Shown: positions 34,737 to 43,182, counted from the stretch's first letter. The stretch is 43,309 bases of DNA from Companilactobacillus halodurans (GCF_009600985.1 NZ_VDFP01000024.1:1-43309); one strand, 5' to 3'. A program made the numbers and translations. The notes: a model not told the origin generated them from the letters alone.

Positions 34737-36071
34737 ATGTCACAATTATCAGATCCAGCAATTCAGAATTCGATTGAAGATTTAAAGAAATATATCGCAC
34801 TACCATCCGTTTCAGCAAAGAATCAATCTATTACTGAGACAGCCGAATTCCTCAAAAATCTTTTAGAAGATTTTGGAGCCGATGCCACAATTTGGAACGA
34901 ATTTGAATATCCAGTCGTCTTCGCGGAGGCAAAGCCAAAGGAGCCAAGTGATACCACGATTCTGATTTACAATCACTACGATGTTCAACCAGAAGAACCA
35001 CTTGAACTTTGGAATTCAGATCCTTTTGAATTAAAAGTAACAGATGATAAATTTATCGGACGTGGAGTTTCCGATTGTAAAGCTGACTTAATTAGTCGTA
35101 TCACAGCTTTAAAGATTTATCGTCAAGAACATGGCGACTTGCCTTGCAACATCAAATTCTTAGTTGAGGGACAAGAAGAAGTTGCTAGTCGTCACTTGGA
35201 AGATTACTTGAAGAAGTATCAAGACAAGTTGTCAGCTGACTTGATAATCTGGGAGTCAGGTTATAAAAATGAAGAAGAACAATTTAACTTTACTGGTGGT
35301 AACAAAGGTGTTCTTTGTTTTGAACTAGAAGCTACTTCAGCTAATATTGATTTGCATTCATCGTTTGCTGCAGTTGTTGACAGTGCTTCTTGGAGATTAG
35401 CTCAAGCATTAGATGCTTTGAGAACTCCAGAAGGCGACATTAAGATTCCAGGATTTTATGATGATGTTGTTGAACCTACTCAAATAGAAGTTGATTTAGT
35501 TAATAAAGCTATCACACCAGATTTAAAGAAAAAATGGGATTTACAAGTTCCATTGTTGAAGAACAAATCGGTTAATTACAATTTAACTTTCAATCCTACT
35601 ATTAATATAGAAGGAATTAGCAGTGGTTGGGAAGGTGAAGGTGTTAAAACCGTCACTCCTAAAGCAGCTAAGGCAAAATTGGAATTCCGATTGGTTCCTA
35701 ATCAAGATCCACATGATTTATTTGATAAACTAACAAAATATCTAAACGACCAAGGATTTAAAGATATCAAAGTTAAGTATTTGCTTGGTGAAAAAGGATA
35801 TCGTTGGGACCTAAACAGTCCAATCGTTGATAAATTGATTGGAACTGCTAAAGATTTCTTCGGTGGTGAAGATAAGGTTGAAGCTTTACCATCAAGCCCT
35901 GGTACTGGTCCAATGTATCTCTTGAACGAGTACACACATGCATCAATTATTTCAACTGGTGTCAGTTATTCTAAGGCTGGCAACCATGCACCAAACGAAA
36001 ATATTAGAATTCAAGACTACTTAGATTTCATTGATTTCTTTGATCAATTCTTGGGTAAACTAAGGGAGTAA
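34737..36071 (+). CDS. M20-family metallopeptidase in the met operon
   Basis: Zinc peptidase of 444 residues (M20 dipeptidase/deacylase family). Metal-binding residues are H80 (YNHYDVQP), D113 (GRGVSDCKAD), the E147-E148 pair (VEGQEEVA) and the late histidine in GNHAPNENI. The dimerisation lid lies in the middle third. AGGAGG stands 7 nt before the ATG. Its position between metQ and metN suggests it frees methionine from a peptide or N-acyl form taken up by the cell; this is inferred from context. The enzyme is cytoplasmic, with no signal peptide. Confidence 0.88.
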   Translation: MSQLSDPAIQNSIEDLKKYIALPSVSAKNQSITETAEFLKNLLEDFGADATIWNEFEYPVVFAEAKPKEPSDTTILIYNHYDVQPEEPLELWNSDPFELKVTDDKFIGRGVSDCKADLISRITALKIYRQEHGDLPCNIKFLVEGQEEVASRHLEDYLKKYQDKLSADLIIWESGYKNEEEQFNFTGGNKGVLCFELEATSANIDLHSSFAAVVDSASWRLAQALDALRTPEGDIKIPGFYDDVVEPTQIEVDLVNKAITPDLKKKWDLQVPLLKNKSVNYNLTFNPTINIEGISSGWEGEGVKTVTPKAAKAKLEFRLVPNQDPHDLFDKLTKYLNDQGFKDIKVKYLLGEKGYRWDLNSPIVDKLIGTAKDFFGGEDKVEALPSSPGTGPMYLLNEYTHASIISTGVSYSKAGNHAPNENIRIQDYLDFIDFFDQFLGKLRE

Positions 36072-36078
36072 TTATTAA

Positions 36079-37137
36079 ATGGCAGAACAAAATGGGATAA
36101 TTCAGCTAAAAGATATTGATGTCACTTTCAATAATGAAGAGAAAACGATTGAAGCTGTTAAAGATGTTTCTATCAATGTTAATAAAGGTGACGTCTTCGG
36201 AGTAATTGGTTACTCTGGTGCCGGAAAAAGTACTTTGGTTCGTGTAATTAATTTATTGCAGAAACCAACTTCAGGTACTGTTATTGTAAATAATCAAAAT
36301 CTTACGGAATTAAATCAAAAAGATTTGCGTAAGGCTCGTCGAAATATTGGGATGATTTTCCAACACTTCAACTTGATGAATTCATTAACAGTTTATGGAA
36401 ATGTTGATTTTCCATTACGTGATTCTGGTTTAAGTAAAGCTGAACGTAAAGAAAAAATTGATAAGTTGCTAGATATTGTTGGTTTGGGAGACCGTGCCCA
36501 AAACTATCCATCACAATTATCTGGTGGTCAAAAACAACGTGTTGGTATTGCTCGTGCTTTGGCAAATGATCCAGAAATTTTGATTTCTGATGAAGCTACA
36601 AGTGCTTTGGACCCTAAGACTACTACCGAAATTTTGAATCTGTTGGGTCGCTTGAATCGAGAACTTGGCATCACAATTGTAATCATCACTCACGAAATGG
36701 ACGCTATCAAGCAAATCTGCAATCGAGTTGCCGTTATGGAAAGTGGTCAGTTGATTGAAGAAGGCAGTCTCTTATCAATTTTTGGTAATCCAAAGGAACA
36801 ATTGACAAAAGACTTCGTTAATACTTCAACTCATATTGGTTCAGTCCTTGACGAAATCAGAGATAGTGGAACTGTTGATAAATTAGCTGGTCGTTTGATT
36901 GAACTCAATTACATTGGCGATTCTACCAATGAACCAATCGTTGTTGAATTGTACAAACGTTTTAAAGTTGAAGCTAACATTTTGTTCAGTAACATTGAAA
37001 GATTACAAAATACCACTGTCGGAATCATGTTGTTTGCTTTAACGGGTGATGACGACAATGTGGAACAAGCTATCCAATATTTGAATAGTTTGAACGTTAA
37101 CGTTAAAGAAGTCAGTTTAAAGAAAGAGGGCGAATAG
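36079..37137 (+). CDS. metN: Methionine ABC transporter ATP-binding protein
   Basis: ATPase of the MetNIQ importer, 352 residues. Walker A GYSGAGKST (44-52), signature LSGGQKQR, Walker B ILISDEATSALD and the switch histidine ITHEMD are all present. The C-terminal 80 residues form the NIL domain (NEPIVVELYKRFKVEANILF), which senses internal methionine and stops transport. ATG is 7 bp after the M20 stop, and the permease follows after 3 bp, so translation is coupled. Confidence 0.95.
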   Translation: MAEQNGIIQLKDIDVTFNNEEKTIEAVKDVSINVNKGDVFGVIGYSGAGKSTLVRVINLLQKPTSGTVIVNNQNLTELNQKDLRKARRNIGMIFQHFNLMNSLTVYGNVDFPLRDSGLSKAERKEKIDKLLDIVGLGDRAQNYPSQLSGGQKQRVGIARALANDPEILISDEATSALDPKTTTEILNLLGRLNRELGITIVIITHEMDAIKQICNRVAVMESGQLIEEGSLLSIFGNPKEQLTKDFVNTSTHIGSVLDEIRDSGTVDKLAGRLIELNYIGDSTNEPIVVELYKRFKVEANILFSNIERLQNTTVGIMLFALTGDDDNVEQAIQYLNSLNVNVKEVSLKKEGE

Positions 37138-37140
37138 TTC

Positions 37141-37830
37141 ATGGCAGATTTAGTAAATAAATTTCTTCCTAATGTTGTTGCTAACTGGGAAGGAGATAAC
37201 GGCTTCGTAGTTGCCATTTGGCAAACACTTTATATGACATTTGTCAGTGCATTATTTGCCGGTATTATCGGTATTATCTTGGGAATTTTGTTGGTAATCA
37301 CAGCTGATGATGGAATCACGCCACATAAGAATTTTTATAACTGTTTAGATAAGTTAGTCAATCTATTCAGATCAATTCCATTCATCATCTTGCTAGCGGT
37401 TATCGGACCCTTCACCAAGTTGATTGTTGGACAAACGATTGGACCTACAGGTGCCTTAGTTCCATTGGTCATCGGTACATCTCCATTCTTTGCTCGACAA
37501 GTTCAATTAGCTCTAGTTGAAGTCGATCACGGGGTGATTGAAGCGGCTGAAGCTATCGGTCTTTCACCAATTAAAATCATTTTTAGAGTTTACTTGCGTG
37601 AAGGTATGCCGGAGTTGATTCGTTCTGGAACTTTAACAATCATTAGTTTGATTGGACTAACTGCCATGGCTGGTGCTGTTGGTGGTGGTGGTCTTGGTAA
37701 CATGGCCATTTCCGTTGGTTATCAACGGTTTGAAAATGATGTTACTATCGTCTCTATGTTATTCATTCTGGTACTGGTCTTTGTCATTCAAGGAATTGGT
37801 GACTTTGCCGTCCGGAAGTTGGAACACTAG
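37141..37830 (+). CDS. metI: Methionine ABC transporter permease
   Basis: Membrane subunit of the MetNIQ importer, 229 residues, about five helices. The EAA loop EAAEAIGLSPIKIIFRVYLRE is the docking site for MetN; RSIPFIILLAVIGPFTKLIVG and GAVGGGGLGNMAISVGYQRF are family marks. It starts 3 bp after metN. The gene ends only a few bases before T-box 2. Confidence 0.95.
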   Translation: MADLVNKFLPNVVANWEGDNGFVVAIWQTLYMTFVSALFAGIIGIILGILLVITADDGITPHKNFYNCLDKLVNLFRSIPFIILLAVIGPFTKLIVGQTIGPTGALVPLVIGTSPFFARQVQLALVEVDHGVIEAAEAIGLSPIKIIFRVYLREGMPELIRSGTLTIISLIGLTAMAGAVGGGGLGNMAISVGYQRFENDVTIVSMLFILVLVFVIQGIGDFAVRKLEH

Positions 37831-37834
37831 ATAA

Positions 37835-38099
37835 CAATTTGATCGGAAGAGTAGGTTACCTACCACAGTCTGTACAGAAAGCCTTGGTTGTTGAGATGAG
37901 GTCAGACTTGTAGCTGAAAATGATCCGTGATTGGTATCTCCGATACTTGGGGGATAATGGTTGGTACCCATTAAAGTACACACATGTAATTACATGTTAT
38001 TGAGGAAAGTAGATGTGAATTTACTTTCGAAATAGAATGGTATCGCGCAAAGGCGCTTCTATCTTAGACAATTATTTGTCTAGTTAGGAGCGTCTTTTT
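37835..38099 (+). promoter_or_regulatory. T-box riboswitch 2 (Met), before metQ copies 2 and 3
   Basis: A second T-box of the same design, clearly a duplicate of the first: shared ACAATTTGATCGG start, TGAAAATGATCCGTGATTGG with ATG specifier, and T-box TAGAATGGTATCGCG (38033-38047). The terminator AGGCGCTTCTATCTTAGAC pairs with GTCTAGTTAGGAGCGTCT before a T-tract. I see no strong promoter in front, so it probably acts on read-through from metI, adding a second control step for the downstream lipoproteins. Confidence 0.92.
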
Positions 38100-38118
38100 A
38101 TGTTGAGGAGGAGTAAGA

Positions 38119-38952
38119 ATGAAAAATAGAATAAAAGGGTTAGTGTTGTTAGTTGTTGCTACATTTAGTTTATTTGTCTTAGCTGCTTGTGGAAATACTC
38201 AAGCCAGCAGTAATAAGGATACGACAGTTAAAATTGGAGTAACTGGTTCAGATGATCGAGTTCTTCAAGCTGTTGCTAAGAAAGTCAAAAAGGAAGGCAT
38301 CAATATTAAAATCGTTGAATTTTCAGATTACAATCAACCCAATACCGCTTTGCAACAAGGTGAAATTGATCTGAATGCCTTTCAAACTGTTACATTCCAA
38401 AATGATTGGAATAAAAAGCACCATACAAACATTGTTTCTCTTGGTTCAACCGTGATTGCTCCAATGTCACTTTTTTCAAAGAAAATAACTAAGCTCAGTC
38501 AAATTAAGGAAGGCGATAAGATTGCTGTTCCTAACGATGCCACAAATGAAGGTCGTGCACTTCAATTGCTTGAAAGTGCTGGCTTGATTAAGTTAGACAA
38601 CAAGAAGATTCCTAATTTGAAAGATATCACTGAAAATAAGCTTAATTTACAAATCTCAGCTTTGGATGCTGCTCAAACAGCTAAATCGCTTGAAGATGTT
38701 ACAGCATCAGTCGTTAACAGTGGAGTTGCTAACGATGCTAAATTGAATTTAAATAAGGCACTTTATCGTGAAAAGATCACTGCTAAGTCAAAGCCTTACG
38801 TAAATATTATTTCAGCTAATGCTAAAGATAAAAATAATAAAGTTTACAAGAAGATTGTCAAAGCATATCAATCAAAAGATATTGCCAAAGTAATTAATGA
38901 TGAATACCATGGTTTCGAAAGTCCAGCTTGGAATTATAAAGTCTTAAATTAA
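38119..38952 (+). CDS. metQ: Methionine-binding lipoprotein MetQ, copy 2
   Basis: A 277-residue MetQ paralogue. Signal peptide with lipobox LAAC (about residues 21-24), then VKIGVTGSDDRVLQAVAKKV, FSDYNQPNTALQQGEIDLNA and AVPNDATNEGRALQLLESAG. GGAGGAG lies 8 nt before the ATG. It is more like copy 3 than copy 1 (both have GLI.L.N.KIP and REKITAKSKPYVNIIS), suggesting a later duplication. The ligand could be methionine or a related compound such as the sulfoxide or D-form. Confidence 0.93.
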   Translation: MKNRIKGLVLLVVATFSLFVLAACGNTQASSNKDTTVKIGVTGSDDRVLQAVAKKVKKEGINIKIVEFSDYNQPNTALQQGEIDLNAFQTVTFQNDWNKKHHTNIVSLGSTVIAPMSLFSKKITKLSQIKEGDKIAVPNDATNEGRALQLLESAGLIKLDNKKIPNLKDITENKLNLQISALDAAQTAKSLEDVTASVVNSGVANDAKLNLNKALYREKITAKSKPYVNIISANAKDKNNKVYKKIVKAYQSKDIAKVINDEYHGFESPAWNYKVLN

Positions 38953-38992
38953 GGGATTAAATAATATATATCTTGGAGGATAAAGGATAATC

Positions 38993-39832
38993 ATGCTAAA
39001 GAATAAAATTAAGGGAATATTACTAATGTTCATTACCGCACTTAGTTTATTCGTTTTAGCTGGTTGTGGGGGCAATCAGTCAAGTAAGCAAAGTAAAGAA
39101 AAGGTTGTTAAGGTTGGAATTTGTGGATCAAATGATCCAGAATTAGAGAAAGTTGCAAAGAATTTGAAGAAAAAAGGTATAAAAATCAAAATCGTACAAT
39201 TTTCTGATTACAGTCAACCTAATACAGCACTAGCTAATGGGGAAATCGATATGAACGATTTCCAGACGTATACTTTTCAAAGTGATTGGAACAAAAAGCA
39301 CAAAACTAATATTGTTTCAATCGGCGAGACAGTGGTTGCTCCGATGTCTCTATTTTCAAAAAAGATTAAAAATATTAAACAATTGAAGAAAGGCGATAAA
39401 GTTGCCATTCCCAATGATGTTACTAATGAAGGTCGAGCCTTGCAATTACTTCAAAGTGCTGGTTTGATTGAATTGAATAACAGGAAGATTCCTAGTTTAA
39501 GAGATATTACCAAGAATAAAGTTGGTATCAAGATTTCATCTCTAGATGCTGGTCAAACTGCCAAATCTCTTGATGATGTGACAGCCGCTTGTGTTAATAG
39601 TGGTGTTGCCAGTGATGCAAAACTTAATCCACAAAACGCAGTCTATCGTGAAAAGATAACTGCTAAGTCAAAACCTTATGTAAATATTATTTCTGTTAAT
39701 GCTAAAGATAAAAATAATCCGACATATAATGAAATTTCAAAAGCATATCGTACAAAAGAAATTGCTGCTTTAATTAAAACGGAATTTCACGGATATGAAA
39801 AAGCCGCTTGGACTTATAAGGTCTTACAATAA
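38993..39832 (+). CDS. metQ: Methionine-binding lipoprotein MetQ, copy 3
   Basis: A 279-residue MetQ paralogue, lipobox LAGC, then KVGICGSNDPELEKVAKNL, FSDYSQPNTALANGEIDMND and AIPNDVTNEGRALQLLQSAG. GGAGG lies 13 nt before the ATG. It starts 40 bp after copy 2 and ends the operon at a terminator. It carries a few unusual residues in the ligand region (NDFQTYTF for NAFQTVTF), so its ligand may differ. Confidence 0.93.
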   Translation: MLKNKIKGILLMFITALSLFVLAGCGGNQSSKQSKEKVVKVGICGSNDPELEKVAKNLKKKGIKIKIVQFSDYSQPNTALANGEIDMNDFQTYTFQSDWNKKHKTNIVSIGETVVAPMSLFSKKIKNIKQLKKGDKVAIPNDVTNEGRALQLLQSAGLIELNNRKIPSLRDITKNKVGIKISSLDAGQTAKSLDDVTAACVNSGVASDAKLNPQNAVYREKITAKSKPYVNIISVNAKDKNNPTYNEISKAYRTKEIAALIKTEFHGYEKAAWTYKVLQ

Positions 39833-39851
39833 AATATTTGATTGATTTAAA

Positions 39852-39884
39852 GAATGATATCTGCTTGGTATCATCCTTTTTTTG
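39852..39884 (+). terminator. Terminator of the methionine operon
   Basis: ATGATA(TC) pairs with (GG)TATCAT, followed by seven T, 20 bp after the last metQ. Confidence 0.8.
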
Positions 39885-39950
39885 TGCAATTATTTAAATT
39901 TTAATCTAAAATTGAAGTAGGTAATTAAAAGTAGAAGTCAGGGATAAGAT

Positions 39951-40769
39951 ATGAAAAATTTAGGGATGGTTTTAAAGGAATTACGTCAAGAAAAGAAAAT
40001 GACTCAAAAGGAATTGGCTGATGGTATTTGTGCGCAATCAATGTTGTCAGCAATTGAAAATGATATTTACGTCCCCAATGCTAATCTGTTGATCAATTTG
40101 GTTAATCGTTTGGAAGTCGACTTGAATGAAATCAGTTTGGCGGTTAATTTCAAAATTAGTCAAAACGATAAAATTAATGAAATTGTCGACAAGTTGTGTA
40201 ACGCACACCAATATCAACAACTCTTAAACTTTTTGAATCAAAAAGATGTTCTTGATAATTTAGAAACTTCTAAGCAAATTCAGGCTTACTATTATTATTT
40301 AGGCGTGGCTCAGCTGCAAACTAATGCAATCGATGAGGCTTTGAAGTCTTTGAGATTATCTTTGGCAGAAATTAATCATCTTCATTTAACGACTATTTCA
40401 CGTTTAGCTTATTTAGCCATTGGTTATATTTATGCTCTCCAAAACAAACGCACTGCGGCTGTGGATAACATTGATTTAGCTTTTCGTAATTGGAATGAAT
40501 TTTCTTATGACGAAAATCAAAATATTATTTATTATCTGACAGCTTTGATTTATTTCAAATTGAACGATTATCAAAATTCGACGGCTTACTTGATTGATGG
40601 GATTACGTTTATTGCTAAACACGATTCGCACTATATGTTAGCTAATTGCTACTTTTTGATGGCACGTTTGGCACAAGAGGCTCATCAAGATGACGAACGG
40701 TTGGAAGCTCATGGACGTAAAGATTTATTCAGTGAATTGTATAATGAACAAATTTTTAAGGACTTTTAA
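39951..40769 (+). CDS. XRE-TPR regulator of the Rgg/PlcR type
   Basis: A 272-residue regulator: N-terminal Cro/C1 helix-turn-helix (GMVLKELRQEKKMTQKELA, then SMLSAIENDIYVPNANLLI) and a C-terminal array of TPR-like helix pairs (YYYYLGVAQLQTNAIDEALK, ISRLAYLAIGYIYALQNKR, IIYYLTALIYFKLNDYQNS). This is the layout of peptide-sensing regulators (RRNPP family). No small pheromone gene is visible beside it, so it may sense a peptide made elsewhere or another ligand. It precedes two PspC genes, 99 bp away. Confidence 0.85.
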   Translation: MKNLGMVLKELRQEKKMTQKELADGICAQSMLSAIENDIYVPNANLLINLVNRLEVDLNEISLAVNFKISQNDKINEIVDKLCNAHQYQQLLNFLNQKDVLDNLETSKQIQAYYYYLGVAQLQTNAIDEALKSLRLSLAEINHLHLTTISRLAYLAIGYIYALQNKRTAAVDNIDLAFRNWNEFSYDENQNIIYYLTALIYFKLNDYQNSTAYLIDGITFIAKHDSHYMLANCYFLMARLAQEAHQDDERLEAHGRKDLFSELYNEQIFKDF

Positions 40770-40784
40770 TTTTAGTGACGAATT

Positions 40785-40846
40785 TGTAAGTCAAATGTAA
40801 GTCCATTAAATGTACTATTGTCAAAAAATAAATTATTATATATTTA
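40785..40846 (+). promoter_or_regulatory. Promoter region with direct repeat before PspC genes
   Basis: TGTAAGTC occurs at 40785 and 40796, 11 bp apart in the same direction, the layout of many response-regulator or activator sites. TTGTCA (40818-40823) and TATTTA (40841-40846), 17 bp apart, are the likely promoter. The binding protein is unknown; the neighbouring XRE-TPR regulator is one candidate. Confidence 0.5.
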
Positions 40847-40868
40847 TAGATAAAGGGGGAAACAACTT

Positions 40869-41060
40869 ATGCACATACCGATTAAACGTTCACAAAATAA
40901 TAAACTTATTGCTGGTGTTTTAGGAGGTCTATCCGAGCATTTTGGCTGGAATCCTGCCATTGCAAGAGTTCTTTGGGTACTATTAAGTTTGGCACTGACA
41001 GCAGTAGGAATTATTGGTTACTTAGTTCTTTGGCTCTTAATGGAAAATCCAGATTACTAA
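40869..41060 (+). CDS. PspC-domain small membrane protein 1
   Basis: A 63-residue PspC protein: an N-terminal cytoplasmic part (KRSQNNKLIAGVLGGLSEHF with W-x-ARVLWVLL) and one hydrophobic span (TAVGIIGYLVLWLLM). PspC proteins act in envelope-stress responses. GGGGG lies 9 nt before the ATG. It forms an operon with the next, very similar gene. Confidence 0.92.
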   Translation: MHIPIKRSQNNKLIAGVLGGLSEHFGWNPAIARVLWVLLSLALTAVGIIGYLVLWLLMENPDY

Positions 41061-41078
41061 ATATTGGAGGATAAGAAA

Positions 41079-41276
41079 ATGCATATTCCCGTAAAAAGAT
41101 CTCAATACGACCGCATTTTAAGTGGAGTGATTGGTGGCCTTTGTAATCATTTTGATTGGAATCTTACTTTGGGACGAATCATTTATGTACTACTAACATT
41201 GACACCTGTTTTCCCAGGTATTTTAGTTTATTTGGGTTTATGGCTCTTGATGGAAAAACCTGATGATGTTCAATAG
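41079..41276 (+). CDS. PspC-domain small membrane protein 2
   Basis: A 65-residue PspC paralogue of the preceding gene (MHIPVKRSQYDRILSGVIGG and YLGLWLLMEKPDD). ATG 41079 follows GGAGG by 9 nt; the longer frame from 41064 begins inside the ribosome site. A tandem duplication 18 bp after the first copy, ending at a strong terminator. Confidence 0.92.
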   Translation: MHIPVKRSQYDRILSGVIGGLCNHFDWNLTLGRIIYVLLTLTPVFPGILVYLGLWLLMEKPDDVQ

Positions 41277-41321
41277 AAAATGACTCATAAATTACATACT
41301 TTGTAATTTATGAGTCATTTT
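41277..41321. terminator. Bidirectional terminator after the PspC genes
   Basis: Perfect 20-bp arms (41277-41296 and 41302-41321, core ATGACTCATAAATTACA) with A- and T-tracts at the ends; it starts at the stop codon of the second PspC gene. Confidence 0.92.
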
Positions 41322-41322
41322 G

Positions 41323-41375
41323 GGTTCTAAACTTTTTGGTGTTGATTTATTCAGCAACACCAAAAAGTTTAGAAC
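41323..41375. repeat. Palindrome related to the ISL3 right end
   Basis: Two perfect 21-bp arms (41324-41344 and 41355-41375) around a 10-nt loop. The first 24 bases (GGTTCTAAACTTTTTGGTGT and on) match the right end of the two ISL3 copies with about one difference. It thus looks like two outward ISL3-type ends joined, or a tiny non-autonomous relative. It sits one base past the T-tract of a terminator. Confidence 0.75.
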
Positions 41376-41492
41376 TGATTATATATAGTTTCATAATTTT
41401 ACAAATTGTATTAAATTATGAAACTATTATTTTACTTAATAGTGAAACAAAAAATCATAAATTTTAAAAATTTATAAAAATATGAAAAAGTG

Positions 41493-41544
41493 TTGCATTT
41501 ATGTATAAAAGCTTATATAATTCGAATTGTGGTAAGCGATTACA
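41493..41544 (+). promoter_or_regulatory. PTS promoter with cre site
   Basis: TTGCAT (41493-41498), 17 bp, TATAAT (41516-41521). GGTAAGCGATTACA (41531-41544) matches 13 of 14 cre positions and covers the expected start point, predicting CcpA repression. No sigma-54 type -24/-12 element, common for mannose-family PTS, was seen. Confidence 0.85.
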
Positions 41545-41566
41545 AAATAAAAAGGAGATAATTATC

Positions 41567-42382
41567 ATGACAGTTTCTTTAGGTATTATTATTGTTTTAT
41601 GTATCTATGTAAGTTTAGCTGTATTGGATCAAATATCCCTTCAGCTTGGACCATATTCGCCTTTATTTGGTGGAGCTTTAACAGGTCTTGTCATGGGTGA
41701 TCTTAAAACGGGATTAATGGTTGGTGCTACATTACAATTGATGACTTTAGGAGTTGCAACATTTGGTGGAGCTACAGTACCAGATTTCTTAACAGGTTCT
41801 GTTATGGGAACAGCCTATGCAATCCTAGCTAATAAAGGAGCATCTTATGGGATTGGTCTTGCAGTTCCAATTGGATTGCTATTAACTCAAACTGATATTT
41901 TAGCTCGTATGGCTAATACGTATTTTCAACATCGCGCAGATAAATTTGCTAGTGATGGAAATTGGAAGAAAGTTGAAATGCAAAATATTTGGGGTATGAT
42001 ACCTTGGATTGTTTCACGAATTTTACCAGTTGCTATTGGTTTATTCTTTGGTCAAAGTGTTGTTTCAGCAATTAATAGTTTTATTCCAATGTGGTTTATG
42101 GATGGATTAAAGACAGCAGGAACTATCCTTCCTGCTATGGGAATTGCAATTTTGATGCGTTATCTTCCAATTAAAAAATATTTTCCATTTTTCATTATTG
42201 GTTTTGTTTTAATGGCTTATGGAGGAAAGAACTTTTCCATTCTGGGCTCAGCACTTGTTGGGTTAGCTATGGCTGCAATTTATGTTATTTTTAAAAATAA
42301 TCCTTCAGAGCATTCAAGTTCCTCTGGAAAAGGAAACGAAGAAGATAATTCTGACGATGACGAGGTAGAAATTGATGACTAA
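41567..42382 (+). CDS. Mannose-family PTS EIIC component
   Basis: Membrane channel subunit of a mannose-type phosphotransferase system, 271 residues. Family marks are LDQISLQLGPYSPLFGGALT (residue about 22), GLKTGLMVGATLQLMTLG-like segment and GGATVPDFLTGSVMGTAYAI. The C-terminal tail is very acidic (NEEDNSDDDEVEIDD). ATG 41567 has AAGGAG 9 nt upstream. EIID overlaps its end by 8 bp. EIIA and EIIB are not in the window, so phosphate must come from subunits encoded elsewhere. The sugar is unknown (mannose, fructose, sorbose and amino sugars are all used by this family). Confidence 0.93.
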   Translation: MTVSLGIIIVLCIYVSLAVLDQISLQLGPYSPLFGGALTGLVMGDLKTGLMVGATLQLMTLGVATFGGATVPDFLTGSVMGTAYAILANKGASYGIGLAVPIGLLLTQTDILARMANTYFQHRADKFASDGNWKKVEMQNIWGMIPWIVSRILPVAIGLFFGQSVVSAINSFIPMWFMDGLKTAGTILPAMGIAILMRYLPIKKYFPFFIIGFVLMAYGGKNFSILGSALVGLAMAAIYVIFKNNPSEHSSSSGKGNEEDNSDDDEVEIDD

Positions 42383-43175
42383 ACTAACTGATAAAGACAT
42401 AAAAAAGGTTTATTGGCGTAATCTTTTTGGACTTCAATGGGGATGGAATTATGAAAGAATGCAAGGCCTTGGTTATTCATGGGTTGTTATGCCAGCATTA
42501 AAAGCTCTTTATAAAAATGATGAAGAGGCAATGAAAACAGCTTTAAAAACACAATTGGGATTTTTTAATACTAGTCAACCAATGTCTCATTTGATTATTG
42601 GAGCTGATCTTGGTATTGAGGAAAAAACAGGTATGAATGATCCAGAGGCAATTGTTGGTTTAAAAACAGGTTTAATGGGCCCATTTGCAGGCGTTGGAGA
42701 TACTATATTTCTGGCTATTTATAGGGCGATTGTGTTTTCAATTGCATCATACATGGCTCTTTCAGGATCTGCGTTAGGACTATTATTACCTATAGTAGCC
42801 GGCCTGGCTATCCTTTGGCTAAGATATAAGTTTACTTGGATTGGATATCGTCAGGGAACAAAGTTGGCAACAGAGTTTGCTGGACGTATGAAAACACTGA
42901 CAGAAGGAGCATCAATCCTCGGATTAACAGTAGTTGGAGCTCTTATACCATCAGTCATAACTTATTCATTAGATTTGAAATACAAAATGGGAAAAGTAAC
43001 ATTGAACATCAATGATATGTTAAATCAAATCATGCCTTCATTAATCCCATTGGCTATAGTTATGTTTTCATATTGGTTATTGGGGAAGAAAAAAATGAAT
43101 TCTACAAGATTAATTTTTGTATTAATTGCACTAGGAATGATTTTGGGAAATTTAAAACGTATTTTTGGAATGTAA
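42375..43175 (+). CDS. Mannose-family PTS EIID component
   Basis: The partner membrane subunit, 266 residues. Family signs are YWRNLFGLQWGWNYERMQGL at the N-terminus, MSHLIIGADLGIEEK and GLKTGLMGPFAGVGDTIF in the middle. The ATG at 42375 overlaps the end of EIIC by 8 bp, so the two are translated together; the TTG just before it is less likely. Unusually, a single-strand hydrophobic end follows rather than further PTS genes: the terminal repeat begins 7 bp after the stop, so any downstream EIIA/B gene has been cut off. Confidence 0.93.
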   Translation: MTKLTDKDIKKVYWRNLFGLQWGWNYERMQGLGYSWVVMPALKALYKNDEEAMKTALKTQLGFFNTSQPMSHLIIGADLGIEEKTGMNDPEAIVGLKTGLMGPFAGVGDTIFLAIYRAIVFSIASYMALSGSALGLLLPIVAGLAILWLRYKFTWIGYRQGTKLATEFAGRMKTLTEGASILGLTVVGALIPSVITYSLDLKYKMGKVTLNINDMLNQIMPSLIPLAIVMFSYWLLGKKKMNSTRLIFVLIALGMILGNLKRIFGM

Positions 43176-43182
43176 ATAATTA

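Noticed and set aside
41461..41544. Sigma-54 promoter for the PTS genes
   Set aside because: No GG-N10-GC element with a -24/-12 layout was found, while a good sigma-A promoter (TTGCAT, 17 bp, TATAAT) is present.
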